Source: Mycolicibacterium goodii
GTDB lineage: Bacteria > Actinomycetota > Actinomycetes > Mycobacteriales > Mycobacteriaceae
NCBI RefSeq assembly: GCF_001187505.1
Contig: NZ_CP012150.1
Span: 2,728,001 to 2,792,000 of the forward strand
DNA length: 64,000 nt
Reading direction: 5' to 3'
The stretch's first letter is position 1. The number at the start of each line of letters is the position of its first letter. Positions 53,990 to 62,703 of this stretch are shown here, in pieces. The position numbers were made by a program, and so were the translations under genes. The notes under the pieces are model-generated. The model was given only the letters and a program-made list of their open reading frames with translations. It was not told the DNA's origin and did no database searches.

Positions 53990-55037
53990 CGCTGGCCACC
54001 TCAGTGCCGTAGAACAGCGCGGTGTCGACGGGGGACATGGCGCCCGCCGAATCGGTCGTGTCGGTGGTGGTGATGGCGGGCCTGCGTGACTTGTCCACGC
54101 GCAGATCGAAGATGTCGAAGCGGTTGTAGGTGCCGACGATGTCGTGGGCACGTTTGAGCACGATCTCCTCGTGCAGGTCCACCGAGGCGATGACGATGCC
54201 CTCGTCGCCTTCGGGTGGCCCGGCGACGATGTCGCCGCGCGGGCCGACGATCATCGACACCGCGGGCGTCGACCTGAGCAATCGCTGGATCCGCTCATCG
54301 CCTCCGGCCACCGTGTCGACCGCGGTCTGATCGAGCGCGGTGGCCGCGACGACCGTGAACACCTTGCCTTCGAAACTGTGTGCGGCGCTGCGCAATCGGA
54401 TGCTCTCGGCGAGGTCGTATTCGGGGGCGTCGACACGCTGGTCGAACGGCCAGGCCGGGGGATAGGTGGCGATGTGGAGCCGTTCGCCTTGGGCCAGCAG
54501 TGTGTACCTGGCCAGGGTGTTGGTGTTCTCGCCGCAGATCAGCGCGCCCAAATACCAGCCGTCGAGGTCGACGGGGTTCAGGTCATGCGCGTCACCGTGG
54601 GACCACGTGAGCCGTTCGTGCCAGGTGCCGACGAGTTTTCGGCGATGGTTCACCAGGTTGCCGCGGCGGTCAAAGATCAAGTTGGAGTTGAAGATCTGGC
54701 CCAGGCTGTGGCTCGCGCGTTCGTTGACGCCGACGGACAGCACCACGCCGTGGCGGGCCGCGATGTTGCCGAGCCGTTGCGTGTACGGCCCGGGAACGGT
54801 GATCGACGATTCGAACAGCCGCAGGTGCAGCTCGTGGTGGTCGACCGGTGGGAGCACAGCACCCCAGATCGGGAACCCGGAGACGAAGGTCTCGCCGAAG
54901 ACCACCAGCTCGGCGCCCTGGGCCGCCGCGTCGGCGACGAGTGAGTCGATCTTGTCGAATGTGGCGTCCCGGTCCAGAAATACCGGCGCGGCCTGCACGG
55001 CTGCCACTCGGACCACGGGTAGACGGTCGTTAACCAT
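53979..55037 (-). CDS. Nitrilase-superfamily hydrolase (aliphatic/aryl nitrilase branch)
   Basis: The 352-aa protein has the complete catalytic triad: Glu49 (VVFGETFVSGFP), Lys134 (HRRKLVGTWHERLTWSHGD) and Cys168 (GALICGENTN). The RRKLVGTWHERLTW segment is that of true nitrilases and cyanide hydratases rather than amidases, so it probably turns a nitrile into an acid and ammonia. ATG 55037 is chosen because it starts MVNDRLPVVRVAAVQAAPVFLD, where the domain begins. It is the first gene of a two-gene operon with the MFS transporter, divergent from a TrmB-type regulator. Confidence 0.9.
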   Translation of the reverse strand: MVNDRLPVVRVAAVQAAPVFLDRDATFDKIDSLVADAAAQGAELVVFGETFVSGFPIWGAVLPPVDHHELHLRLFESSITVPGPYTQRLGNIAARHGVVLSVGVNERASHSLGQIFNSNLIFDRRGNLVNHRRKLVGTWHERLTWSHGDAHDLNPVDLDGWYLGALICGENTNTLARYTLLAQGERLHIATYPPAWPFDQRVDAPEYDLAESIRLRSAAHSFEGKVFTVVAATALDQTAVDTVAGGDERIQRLLRSTPAVSMIVGPRGDIVAGPPEGDEGIVIASVDLHEEIVLKRAHDIVGTYNRFDIFDLRVDKSRRPAITTTDTTDSAGAMSPVDTALFYGTEVASDVL

Positions 55038-55142
55038 TGCGTAACTCCTTGGGGTGTAAGAACGTAACAACGCACATAAGCTGTCGGAAAAGTGGATGAA
55101 CGGACGTTAAAGCGGTGTCCTGAAGACGGTCAACGGAAAGCG

Positions 55143-55160
55143 TGTCGACGGTTTTCGACA
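55143..55160. promoter_or_regulatory. Inverted repeat TGTCGA-N6-TCGACA before the TrmB-type gene
   Basis: TGTCGACGGTTTTCGACA is a perfect 6-bp inverted repeat 21 bases upstream of ATG 55182 in the divergent nitrilase/regulator region. It is a candidate operator for the TrmB-type protein; the link is inferred from position only. Confidence 0.45.
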
Positions 55161-55181
55161 ACACTCGGTGAGAGGGATGGC

Positions 55182-55982
55182 ATGTGGAAAGAGCTTGTCG
55201 AGGCCGGTCTCGATCCCAAGGATGCGCACTTCTATCTCGCGGTGCTCAGGCGCAGTCGCGCGACGGTCGCCGAGGTGGCCCGGGAAGCGAATGTGAGCCG
55301 CACCAGTGGTTACGACATCGCGCGACGCCTGCACAGCCGCGGGTTGCTGGCGTGGGTCGAGTCCGAGCCGCGTGAGACCGGGGATTCGCGCACGCAGAGT
55401 TACCTCGTGGCGAGCGATCCGGTCCGGTTGATGGACGAATGGGAGCGTCGGAAGCGGGTGCTTGACGACGTGGTACCGCAGCTGCGTGCGGTGTTCTCGG
55501 AGAATCGGGCACGCCCCAAGGTGCGCTATCTCGAAGGGGCTTCGGGGATTCAGACGGCGTTGTTCGAGACGCTGAACTGGGACTCACCGATGTGCGGCAT
55601 CCTGTCGATGCGCGATCTCATGACCGTTCCGGGTGAGGCCGCCATGGACGAGTACATCGCCGGCCGGCGGGAACGAAACCTGTTGCTGCGCGTGGTGCGC
55701 ACCCGAGACCACGACCTGCCGAACGGATGGCTCACCAGTGCAAGAGATTTCAGGGTGGTCAAGCATGCCCCGGCGGCATACTCGTTCACCATGACCGCGT
55801 TCATCGGCAGCCGCGAAGTGGTGTCGCTGTCGTCGGCAACCGAGACGTTCGCGATGGTGATCGAGAGCCAGGAGTACGCCGACATGCAGCGCAACTTCTT
55901 CGAGGTGCTGTGGTCGGTGAGCACCGACGCCGCCGTCGACGACTCCGGGCCGCCGCCAGGCTGCTCCGCGAACTCGACGTGA
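55182..55982 (+). CDS. TrmB-family transcriptional regulator
   Basis: The 266-aa protein has an N-terminal winged helix (LVEAGLDPKDAHFYLAVLRRSRATVAEVAREANVSRTSGYDIARRLHSRGLL) and the linker/coiled region ERRKRVLDDVVPQLRAVF. The C-terminal domain resembles the effector part of TrmB/TrmBL-type proteins (PKVRYLEGASGIQTALFETLN). ATG 55182 follows GAGGGATGG; an in-frame start at 55092 lies in the promoter region. It probably senses a small molecule and controls the divergent nitrilase-MFS operon. Confidence 0.85.
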   Translation: MWKELVEAGLDPKDAHFYLAVLRRSRATVAEVAREANVSRTSGYDIARRLHSRGLLAWVESEPRETGDSRTQSYLVASDPVRLMDEWERRKRVLDDVVPQLRAVFSENRARPKVRYLEGASGIQTALFETLNWDSPMCGILSMRDLMTVPGEAAMDEYIAGRRERNLLLRVVRTRDHDLPNGWLTSARDFRVVKHAPAAYSFTMTAFIGSREVVSLSSATETFAMVIESQEYADMQRNFFEVLWSVSTDAAVDDSGPPPGCSANST

Positions 55983-56126
55983 AGGTATTCTCGGCGCGAC
56001 GGTGGCGGCATTTTCGTCGCTCGGCGCAGCGCGGGGATGCGTGTTAACCCACTCGACACGCGTTGGGAAGCTGTTGCATACCGTGCGTTGGGTATTGGGT
56101 CGCGCGAACGCCGCAGGCTGACGCGC

Positions 56127-57716
56127 ATGTCTATGACCGACCGACTGATGATCTCCCGACGAACGCTGCTGCGCGCCTCACTGGCCGGAGCGCTGCTGGT
56201 GCCTGCCGCGGCGTGCGGCACGTCCGGCACCGGCAGCGCGCCGTCGAGCACCGGTCTCATCGCGAACCGTCCACGGCTCACCCACGGCGTCGCGGCCGGA
56301 GACCCGCGCTCCGACGGCGCACTGATCTGGGCACGTTCGGATGCACCGGCCCGCATGATCGTCGAAACCGCTGCGACCGAATCGTTCTCGAATCCGGTGC
56401 GCGTCGAAGGCCCGCAGCTGACCCCGCAGTCCGACGGCACCGGGCGGGTGCGCATCACCGGACTCGAACCGGGGCAGACGGTGCATTACCGCGTGACGCT
56501 GGAAGGTGAGGACGGCGCCACCTCCGAGCCGGTGGCCGGTGTCTTCACCACCGTCCCCACCCAACCGCAGGACATCGTGTTCGTGTGGAGCGGTGATGTC
56601 GTCGGCCAGGGCTGGGGCATCAACAAGCAGGGTGGAATGTCGATCTTCAGCGCGATGGCGGACCGCAACCCGAACTTCTTCATCCACTCCGGTGATGCCA
56701 TCTACGCCGACGGCCCGGTGCCCGAGACGCAGAAGCAGAACGACGGCCGGATGTACACCAACATCACGTCCCCGGCCAAGGACCATGTGGCGCAGACCCT
56801 CGACGACTACCGCGGCAACTACGCTTACAACCTCACCGACCAGCACTACCGGCGGTTCAATGCGACTGTCCCGCAACTGATCCAGTGGGACGACCACGAG
56901 GTGATCAACAACTGGTTCCCGCACGAGTCGATCGCTGGCCAAGGGCGCAAGGGCTACACCGAGACCGACGTCGACACGCTGGCCGGGTTCGCGAATCAGG
57001 CCTGGCGCGAGTGGCAGCCGGTGGATCCGTCGGAGGCCGCCGACGGTCGGCTGTACCGCAAGGTGTCCTACGGTCCGCTGCTCGACGTGTTCGTGCTCGA
57101 CATGCGGACGTACAAGAACCCCAATCCGCAGGCGTGGGCGCCGTCGGACGACGGCGGCGTGCTGGGGCGTGAGCAGACGCAGTGGCTGATCGACGGCCTG
57201 AAGAATTCGAAGGCGGCGTGGAAGGTCGTCGCGAACGATCTGCCGATCAGCATCGTCGTCCCCGACAAGGCGACCAACCCGGCACAGGGTCCGGCGTCGA
57301 TGGAGGCCGTCGCGCAGGGCGACAATGGGCGGCCGCTGGGCCGCGAGATCGCGTTCAGCCGCATCCTGTCGGAGACCAAGGATGTGCGCAACGTCGTCTA
57401 CCTCACCGCGGATGTCCACTACACGGCGGCGATCTCGTACCACCCGGACCGCGCCGCGTTCGGCGACTTCGCACCGTTCTGGGAGTTCGTGTCCGGCCCG
57501 CTCAACGCCGGGGCGTTCCCGCAGAGCCCGCTGGACGGCACGTTCGGCGCGCGGTACGAGTTCGTCCACGCTCCCGAGGCGGAGAATACGTCGCCCGCGG
57601 AGGGGTTCCAGCACTTCGGTGAGGTGCGCATCGACGCCGACAGCCGGGTGCTGACGGTGAACCTGTGTGATGCGACCGGAAAGTCGTTGTACAGCACGGA
57701 CTTGGCTCCGGCGTAG
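56127..57716 (+). CDS. PhoD-like alkaline phosphatase/phosphodiesterase, Tat-exported lipoprotein
   Basis: The 529-aa protein starts MSMTDRLMISRRTLLRASLAG, a twin-arginine signal, followed by VPAAACGTS, a possible lipobox. The mature part has the PhoD N-terminal Ig-like domain (GVAAGDPRSDGALIWAR) and metallophosphatase domain (WSGDVVGQGWG, FIHSGDAIYADGP, WDDHEVINNWFPHES, YLTADVHYTAA). It releases phosphate from monoesters or diesters outside the membrane, using calcium and iron. No clear PhoP or SenX3-type box was found in the 144 bases before it. A hairpin follows the stop. Confidence 0.92.
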   Translation: MSMTDRLMISRRTLLRASLAGALLVPAAACGTSGTGSAPSSTGLIANRPRLTHGVAAGDPRSDGALIWARSDAPARMIVETAATESFSNPVRVEGPQLTPQSDGTGRVRITGLEPGQTVHYRVTLEGEDGATSEPVAGVFTTVPTQPQDIVFVWSGDVVGQGWGINKQGGMSIFSAMADRNPNFFIHSGDAIYADGPVPETQKQNDGRMYTNITSPAKDHVAQTLDDYRGNYAYNLTDQHYRRFNATVPQLIQWDDHEVINNWFPHESIAGQGRKGYTETDVDTLAGFANQAWREWQPVDPSEAADGRLYRKVSYGPLLDVFVLDMRTYKNPNPQAWAPSDDGGVLGREQTQWLIDGLKNSKAAWKVVANDLPISIVVPDKATNPAQGPASMEAVAQGDNGRPLGREIAFSRILSETKDVRNVVYLTADVHYTAAISYHPDRAAFGDFAPFWEFVSGPLNAGAFPQSPLDGTFGARYEFVHAPEAENTSPAEGFQHFGEVRIDADSRVLTVNLCDATGKSLYSTDLAPA

Positions 57717-57735
57717 GACCGACATCTGCCGCCAG

Positions 57736-57783
57736 ACCGACGAGAACGTCGTCGCCGAGCGCTCGGCTTCTGTTCTCGTCGGT
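57736..57783 (+). terminator. Nested stem-loop after the PhoD gene
   Basis: ACCGACGAGAAC (57736-57747) pairs perfectly with GTTCTCGTCGGT (57772-57783). A second hairpin GCCGAGC-GCTCGGC (57753-57766) sits in the loop. It begins 19 bases after the stop, as expected for a terminator. Confidence 0.7.
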
Positions 57784-57836
57784 TTCGGGTACGGCGTCTG
57801 CGCTTTGCCGGCCGCCGGCGCCGATGATTAGGGAAA

Positions 57837-57854
57837 TCTCAGGTTGCTCTCAGG
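57837..57854 (+). promoter_or_regulatory. TCTCAGG direct repeat, 11-bp period (site 1)
   Basis: TCTCAGG occurs at 57837-57843 and 57848-57854, 11 bases start to start. An 11-base direct repeat is typical for OmpR/PhoB-family response-regulator dimers. Which regulator binds is unknown; MprA is one candidate. Confidence 0.45.
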
Positions 57855-58478
57855 TGAGGGCAGCTGCGCGCGAGCCGCCCGGCGATTCTCGATCGATGCG
57901 ATCTCATCGTCGCGATGAATCGAAAGTCGGACCGAATGGGCGGCCGTTTTTCAGGTCGCTGCGAACGCAAATGCGATGTGCGCGACACGCCGGTTCAGCA
58001 GGCGGTTTGTGGGGTGGGTGCGGTAGGTTTCCGGTCAAGAAAGTTCCGGTCCGGTCGTGTCGGGAGGTGAGCCTGATGCCGCGGTTCATGAGATGTCCAG
58101 GCCTGTCGCCCGCACATTGACCGGCCGTTGTTGTCGGGCCCGGTAGCGGCCTGTCGTCGCTGGTCGGGAGGGGTACGGCTTTCCGGCGATTCGCCGCTGA
58201 ACTGCCGGAGCAAACCCACGAGCGCAGTTTCCGGTGGCTTGTCTGCAATCCCATCGACGGAAGAGTCGAGCGTTCTTGCTGCCATCGCGCGGTGCTGTTG
58301 TGCGGGCAATGAGTTGACCTTGATATGTCCGTTCAGCTGGCGACATGCCGATGAGGATCGCGCAATTATCTGCACCGGCGACAGAAACCCATGTGGCGCA
58401 AGTGGCAGTTGAGGCTCACTCTTCAGCTAATGTTTCTCAGAAATTACTGTTGCGGAGGGGCAAACCACGCCTTAGGCT

Positions 58479-58496
58479 TCTCAGGAACTTCTAAGT
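58479..58496 (+). promoter_or_regulatory. TCTCAGG/TCTAAGT direct repeat, 11-bp period (site 2)
   Basis: TCTCAGG (58479-58485) and TCTAAGT (58490-58496) again lie 11 bases apart, 69-86 bases upstream of the ATG at 58565. A further TCTCAGG at 58520-58526 lies closer to the start. This proximal position suits an activator site. Confidence 0.45.
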
Positions 58497-58564
58497 TGTA
58501 CGTGAGTACCGCGAAGATCTCTCAGGAACCGGTCGACAGACCCTAGCTAGGGGGCATGGAACAC

Positions 58565-59872
58565 ATGGCAGTCCGTCCGCTCGTCACTACTGGCGCCGCA
58601 CTACTTAGCGCGGGCGCGCTCGTTGCCGCTACACCGGCGTTGTTCGTCCCGAACGATGAGGTGAAGGTCGCGGCGGTTGCGCCGGCGCCCGACACCAAGT
58701 CCATGACGGTCGAGCAGCTCAAGCTGCTCGCCTCGCTGCAACAGATTTCCGACGCGTTCTTCCAGGGCTACGGCGGGTTCGTGACTCCGGACGCAAACAA
58801 CGCCGGGGATTGCGACGCCGAGGGTGCAGTGTGCCCGGGCGGATTTGTCGGTGTGCCCTATTTGTTGATCGACGAGGCGCTGCCGAACACGCTGATCGAC
58901 AACTACTTCTTCGAAACCGGGTTTGTCGGTACGGCGCAGTACATCCTCGAATCCGCCGGTGTAGATCCGACGGTCATTGGTCTGATCTTCGACCCGGTCG
59001 GCACGATCTCTGATCTGGTCGCTCAGGGCGTGGCTACGGCTACCGGCGAAAACTCCTTCATCAGCGGTCTCACCACGGCGTTCCTGATTGACTACCAGGG
59101 CAATCTGGGCTTCGTCGGCGCGATCAACTACATCGTCGACACGATCATTCAGGGCGCGCCGCCGCTGAACTCGCCCTTCCCGGAGGAGGAAGAGGACGGC
59201 GACGAACCGCCGGCTGGGCAGCTTATGTCGACGACCGGCACTGAAGAGGGCGACGAAGGCACCGACGAGACTGCGGGCGACGTCAGCATTCTCGCGTCCA
59301 CCACCGAAACTCAGCAGGGCAATGCCCTGACGCGGCTGGCTCGCACCCTTGGTGCCGGCCCTGCCTCGACGGAGATCGGTACCGGCACGCTCGTCGATGT
59401 GAACACCGAGACCGAGCAGGCAGGCGAGGAGTCCGAAGAGCCGGGCACGGTCGAGGTTGGCTTGGGTACGGAGGAAGAGACCGACAACTCGGGTACCGAG
59501 GTCACCGCGCCGGTCGCCAACACCGGTGGCACCACCACGGTCGATCCCGCAGCTTCCGAAGGCGAGACCGGCACCACCACGCCGACCGGCGCCGAAGAGG
59601 TGAAGACCGAGCCGGTCAAGGAAACAGAGCCCGAGACCGAGACCGTCGACACCAAGAACGGCAACAAGGCCACGCCGGGCGTGATCTGGCAGACCGGCGG
59701 CGGCAGCAAGTCGCCCACCAACGGTTGGGAGAAGCTGGGACGGGACATCCAGAACGGCGTCAACACCCTCAACAAGATCTTCAACAAGGGCAAGACGACC
59801 CCGAAGCCGGCTGCTGACACCGAGGACAGCGGCGCCGACAACGGCGGCAGCGAAGGTGGCGGCGAAGAGTAA
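58565..59872 (+). CDS. Acidic Thr/Glu-rich exported protein
   Basis: The 435-aa protein has a signal peptide (MAVRPLVTTG, hydrophobic Ala/Leu core, cleavage near ATPAL). A folded-looking segment of about 35-205 is rich in aromatic and Gly residues (VGVPYLLIDEALPNTLIDNYFF, LIDYQGNLGFVGAINYIVD). A very acidic, Thr/Glu/Gly-rich, probably disordered region follows (about 205-380), then a Lys-containing end (NKIFNKGKTTPK). ATG 58565 is preferred over ATG 58556, since AGGGGG lies only one base before the latter. The N-terminus resembles other exported mycobacterial proteins of unknown function. Probably cell-surface or secreted. Confidence 0.82.
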   Translation: MAVRPLVTTGAALLSAGALVAATPALFVPNDEVKVAAVAPAPDTKSMTVEQLKLLASLQQISDAFFQGYGGFVTPDANNAGDCDAEGAVCPGGFVGVPYLLIDEALPNTLIDNYFFETGFVGTAQYILESAGVDPTVIGLIFDPVGTISDLVAQGVATATGENSFISGLTTAFLIDYQGNLGFVGAINYIVDTIIQGAPPLNSPFPEEEEDGDEPPAGQLMSTTGTEEGDEGTDETAGDVSILASTTETQQGNALTRLARTLGAGPASTEIGTGTLVDVNTETEQAGEESEEPGTVEVGLGTEEETDNSGTEVTAPVANTGGTTTVDPAASEGETGTTTPTGAEEVKTEPVKETEPETETVDTKNGNKATPGVIWQTGGGSKSPTNGWEKLGRDIQNGVNTLNKIFNKGKTTPKPAADTEDSGADNGGSEGGGEE

Positions 59873-59886
59873 GCCGTAAGCTCCAC

Positions 59887-59926
59887 AACACAGCGGCCTC
59901 CTCCAAAACGGAGGGGGCCGTTGTGT
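59887..59926 (+). terminator. Intrinsic terminator with T tract
   Basis: ACACAGCGGCCTCCTCC pairs with GGAGGGGGCCGTTGTGT around AAAAC, followed by TTTTC. It lies 14 bases after the stop of the acidic protein gene and is the most classical terminator in the window. Confidence 0.85.
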
Positions 59927-60059
59927 TTTCGCGTTGTCAAAGACCGCCGGTCGGGTTGCTGAAAAGTGTCTCAGCGGTGGCATTGCCGGATTATGTTGCT
60001 ACCTGACCGCCGAGATCACCACGGGTCAGGTCCAGATCGGCCGATGAGAGGAGCCGAGG

Positions 60060-60728
60060 ATGTCGACCGAGCCGCCATCGTCGTGGGACCAACAGCAACC
60101 GTGGAACCAACCGCAGTATCCGCCGTCAGCGCCGCCACCGCCGGCGTGGGGACAGCCCCAGTACCCTCCCGGTCCGCCGACGACCGGCAAACAGCCACCT
60201 CGTAAGGCCTGGTTCGCCATTGGCGCCGCGCTGATCGTGGCGGGACTCGTCGCGATCGCATTCGGCGGCTACTCGGTCGCCAGCGTGCTGCAGGCCTCGC
60301 CCGGCGCGGACGCCACATTCGAGAACAACGGAGTCACCACCGTCGACCTCAAACCCGGTGAACGCCGGATGATCTACGTCTACGCCGGCGACGGCGGCCT
60401 GGAGCCACACAACATCGACTGTGTGGTCACAAGCGCCGACTCCGAGGCGACCCCCGAGATCACCCCCGTCGGACCGGAAATCACCGTCAACGAGTGGCGG
60501 GCCGTGTTCACCTTCACCACCGACCGCGCCGGTCCACACGAAGTGACCTGCACCGGTGCGGAATCCGACAGGTTCGGGGTTGGCGGCGAGGTGAGCATGG
60601 GCACCTTCGGCGGCGCGTTCGTCGCCATCATCGCCGGTATCTTCGCCGCCGGCCTCGGGGCGATCACGCTGATCATCGTGGCATTGTTGCGGTATCGTCG
60701 GCGTAATCGCCAGCCCGGGTGGCAGTGA
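60060..60728 (+). CDS. Membrane protein with Pro-rich N-terminus and extracellular beta domain
   Basis: The 222-aa protein has a cytoplasmic Pro/Gln/Tyr-rich segment (WNQPQYPPSAPPPPAWGQPQYPPG), a first transmembrane helix (about 53-77), an outside domain of about 95 residues and a second helix (about 185-212) with a basic cytoplasmic end. The outside domain contains a Cys pair (HNIDCVVTS, HEVTCTGAE) likely to form a disulfide. GAGGAG precedes ATG 60060. No named family is recognised. Confidence 0.8.
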   Translation: MSTEPPSSWDQQQPWNQPQYPPSAPPPPAWGQPQYPPGPPTTGKQPPRKAWFAIGAALIVAGLVAIAFGGYSVASVLQASPGADATFENNGVTTVDLKPGERRMIYVYAGDGGLEPHNIDCVVTSADSEATPEITPVGPEITVNEWRAVFTFTTDRAGPHEVTCTGAESDRFGVGGEVSMGTFGGAFVAIIAGIFAAGLGAITLIIVALLRYRRRNRQPGWQ

Positions 60729-60788
60729 CGCGAGATAGGCTCGCCGACAACGCATCCGGAGTGGTGCGCGTCGACGACTACGGGGGCC

Positions 60789-61211
60789 ATGGGCAAGCAT
60801 TCCTGGGACTATCGCCGTCATGGACCGCACCGGAAAAACCCATACAGTGACTGGCGGCTGATCGCGGCGGTGCCGCTGTGTGTGGCCGCGCCGTTCATGG
60901 GCTTCGCGCAACTCAGCGACCCCGCGACATGCGACGGAAAGCCGATGGCCCAAGCCGACCGCTGCCTGCACCACGGCCGGTCCGATGAGACCCTCATCGT
61001 GGGGGCGGGCAGCGATCTTCCCGGGCGGGACTACGGCCTGCAGGGGCAGATCATCTACAACCGGTTCATGGGCGTCGCCGGAATGGGCATGGGAGTGGCG
61101 GGCGTCGCGTTCGGCGCCGCCTGGGCGCGCCTGCAGTGGCTCAGCGCCAGGGCCCGGCGCGAACAGCGGGAGACGTCGGCCGCAGAGGCCGACGACTCTC
61201 AGTTCTCGTGA
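60789..61211 (+). CDS. Small membrane protein of unknown function
   Basis: The 140-aa protein has a basic aromatic N-terminus (HSWDYRRHGPHRKNPYSDW), one helix (about 24-42), an outside loop with two Cys (SDPATCDGKPMAQADRCLHH) that may form a disulfide, and a second Gly-rich helix (about 91-112), then a charged tail. The start is ATG 60789 without a clear ribosome site. It follows the previous gene by 60 bases and converges with the DUF1707 gene (13-base overlap). Confidence 0.65.
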   Translation: MGKHSWDYRRHGPHRKNPYSDWRLIAAVPLCVAAPFMGFAQLSDPATCDGKPMAQADRCLHHGRSDETLIVGAGSDLPGRDYGLQGQIIYNRFMGVAGMGMGVAGVAFGAAWARLQWLSARARREQRETSAAEADDSQFS

Positions 61212-61783
61212 GGCCTGCGGCGCTGCTTGCGCTTGACGCTGACGCTGCCGCCCAGCGAGCACCCGCGGATGTGGACACGCGGTGCGCCCGGCACACCCTC
61301 ACCGTGGACCCGGCGGTCGAAGTTGCCCATGATGCCGACGCCGTGGCAGTCGACGTTCACCTCGGGCGGCACCAGGATGGTCTGGCCACCGAAGACCGAG
61401 TAACAGTGGACTTCGACATCGGCGGAGGTGAAATCGGCGTACCGCAGATCGATCACTCCGCCGCCGAACACAGCAAACGTCGTCAGCTTCTTCGGGACGT
61501 TCCAGCGGCCGCGGCGCTCGAAACCGCTCATCAACCCCAGCAGTGTCGTCGACGGCGCGGGCCGGCAGCAGGCGCTCAGATAGTTGACGGCCCCGGCCAG
61601 GTCGGCGCTGAGGCGGGCCAGTTCGTTGCGGGTCTCGGCGGTGTAGGCCTTTGCCAGACGGTCCTCGTACTCGTTCATCGGCAGGCGGCCCGACGCGGCG
61701 GCATCGGTGAGCTGCTGCGCCACCAGAATGCGATCGGCGTCGGCAGCGCGCATCGATCCGTTTTGCGGCGCTGAGGTGCTCAT
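61199..61783 (-). CDS. DUF1707 protein with LiaF-like C-terminal domain
   Basis: The 194-aa protein has an N-terminal DUF1707 domain (MRAADADRILVAQQLTDAAASGRLPMNEYEDRLAKAYTAETRNELARLSADL). The C-terminal beta-helical LiaF-like part (LTTFAVFGGGVIDLRYADFTSADVEVHCYSVFGGQTILVPPEVNV) repeats a VFGG motif. LiaF-like proteins act in cell-envelope stress sensing. No transmembrane helix is visible, so it is probably cytoplasmic and membrane-associated. ATG 61783 gives MSTSAPQNGSMRAAD; the ribosome site is weak. Confidence 0.85.
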   Translation of the reverse strand: MSTSAPQNGSMRAADADRILVAQQLTDAAASGRLPMNEYEDRLAKAYTAETRNELARLSADLAGAVNYLSACCRPAPSTTLLGLMSGFERRGRWNVPKKLTTFAVFGGGVIDLRYADFTSADVEVHCYSVFGGQTILVPPEVNVDCHGVGIMGNFDRRVHGEGVPGAPRVHIRGCSLGGSVSVKRKQRRRPHEN

Positions 61784-61878
61784 CAGTGTTGAGCCTACGA
61801 CGATCCGCGATACATGCAAGCGCCTAGGTAAAAGTGTGCCGTTTCCCGGCCCGAGCGAATCAGTTAAGCGGCCAAAGT

Positions 61879-62640
61879 TTATGAGCCGGAGGCCAGGTAA
61901 TCCCGGAAAGATACCGTTCCAACAGCGTTATCCGGGGTCAGATGGGCCCCGGATCTGTAACCTGCGGCGATGCGCCCCGGGGGCGTGAATCTGACCACGC
62001 GGCGCCGGCTGTTGTGTGCTGAGAGATAAATACGCCCCAATTCGGGGTGGTCGATGACTTCCGGACCGCCGATGTCGCCCACACGTCCCGCGGGCTCTTG
62101 ATCGATTAACTCGACCAGTCGGGCCGCGACATCGCGGGTGTCGATCGGCTGGAACCGCACCCCGCGCAGCGTCACCAACAATGGCGAGAATCGCTGTATA
62201 TCGAAAATCTTTTCGATTAGCTCGTGGAACTGGGTGGCGCGCAGAATCGTGTGCGGGACGCCCGAATCGGCGAGCAGTTGTTCGACGCGCAACTTGGTGC
62301 GGTAGTACGGCAGCGGAATCTTGTCGACGCCGACGATCGAGATGTAGATCAGATGCTTGACGCGGTGGCGCCGCACGGCGTTGGTCAGGTTCCGTGCAGC
62401 AACGATGTCCTTCTCTCCGGTCGCCTGCGTCGCGCAGTGCACGACGGCGTCGATCCCGTCCAGCGCGGCGTCCAACGTGTCGGCATTCAACAGGTCCCCC
62501 TGCTGCCAATGGACGCCGGTGTAGCCGACCCGCCCGCGCCGGCTCAGCGCTCTGACCGCGTGGCCCGCCTGCGTCGCCTCCGGCACCACGTGGTGGCCCA
62601 GAGTGCCGGTCGCTCCCGTGACGAGCACGCTGCAAGGCAT
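61879..62640 (-). CDS. NmrA-like NAD(P)-binding protein (atypical SDR)
   Basis: The 253-aa protein starts CSVLVTGATGTLGHHVVPEATQAG, the nucleotide-binding motif of atypical SDRs. It has VVHCATQ, HLIYISIVGVDKIPLPYYRTKLRVEQLL and HTILRATQFHELI, the pattern of NmrA/UWI-type putative NAD(P)-dependent epimerases/quinone reductases, with YYRTK in place of the YxxxK site. ATG 62640 is preferred; GTG 62649 adds three residues. The function is not known. Confidence 0.85.
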   Translation of the reverse strand: MPCSVLVTGATGTLGHHVVPEATQAGHAVRALSRRGRVGYTGVHWQQGDLLNADTLDAALDGIDAVVHCATQATGEKDIVAARNLTNAVRRHRVKHLIYISIVGVDKIPLPYYRTKLRVEQLLADSGVPHTILRATQFHELIEKIFDIQRFSPLLVTLRGVRFQPIDTRDVAARLVELIDQEPAGRVGDIGGPEVIDHPELGRIYLSAHNSRRRVVRFTPPGRIAAGYRSGAHLTPDNAVGTVSFRDYLASGS

Positions 62641-62703
62641 AGGCGTCACGCTACCGACGCATACGGGTGGTGTCAGGCGGTCGGACGAGCGGGCGGTGCG
62701 ACG

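Larger units (their letters stand above)
57784..58564. other. Long non-coding stretch ahead of the acidic exported protein
   Basis: No convincing coding frame was found in these 780 bases; small open frames here are Arg/Ser/Cys-rich and lack ribosome sites. What it does hold is several copies of TCTCAGG (57837, 57848, 58479, 58520) and a related TCTCAG at 58435, and a somewhat lower G+C near the right end. It is probably a long promoter/leader region of the gene at 58565; a small RNA is possible. No tRNA or known riboswitch was recognised. Confidence 0.6.

Noticed and set aside
57784..58564. Small protein genes in the long gap before the acidic protein
   Set aside because: The open frames at about 57824-58120 and 58128-58412 have poor start contexts, Cys/Arg-rich sequence and no conserved feature.
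58601..59983. A 460-codon minus-strand frame over the acidic exported protein
   Set aside because: The plus-strand frame has a signal peptide, ribosome site and terminator; the antisense frame is Arg-rich and lacks these.
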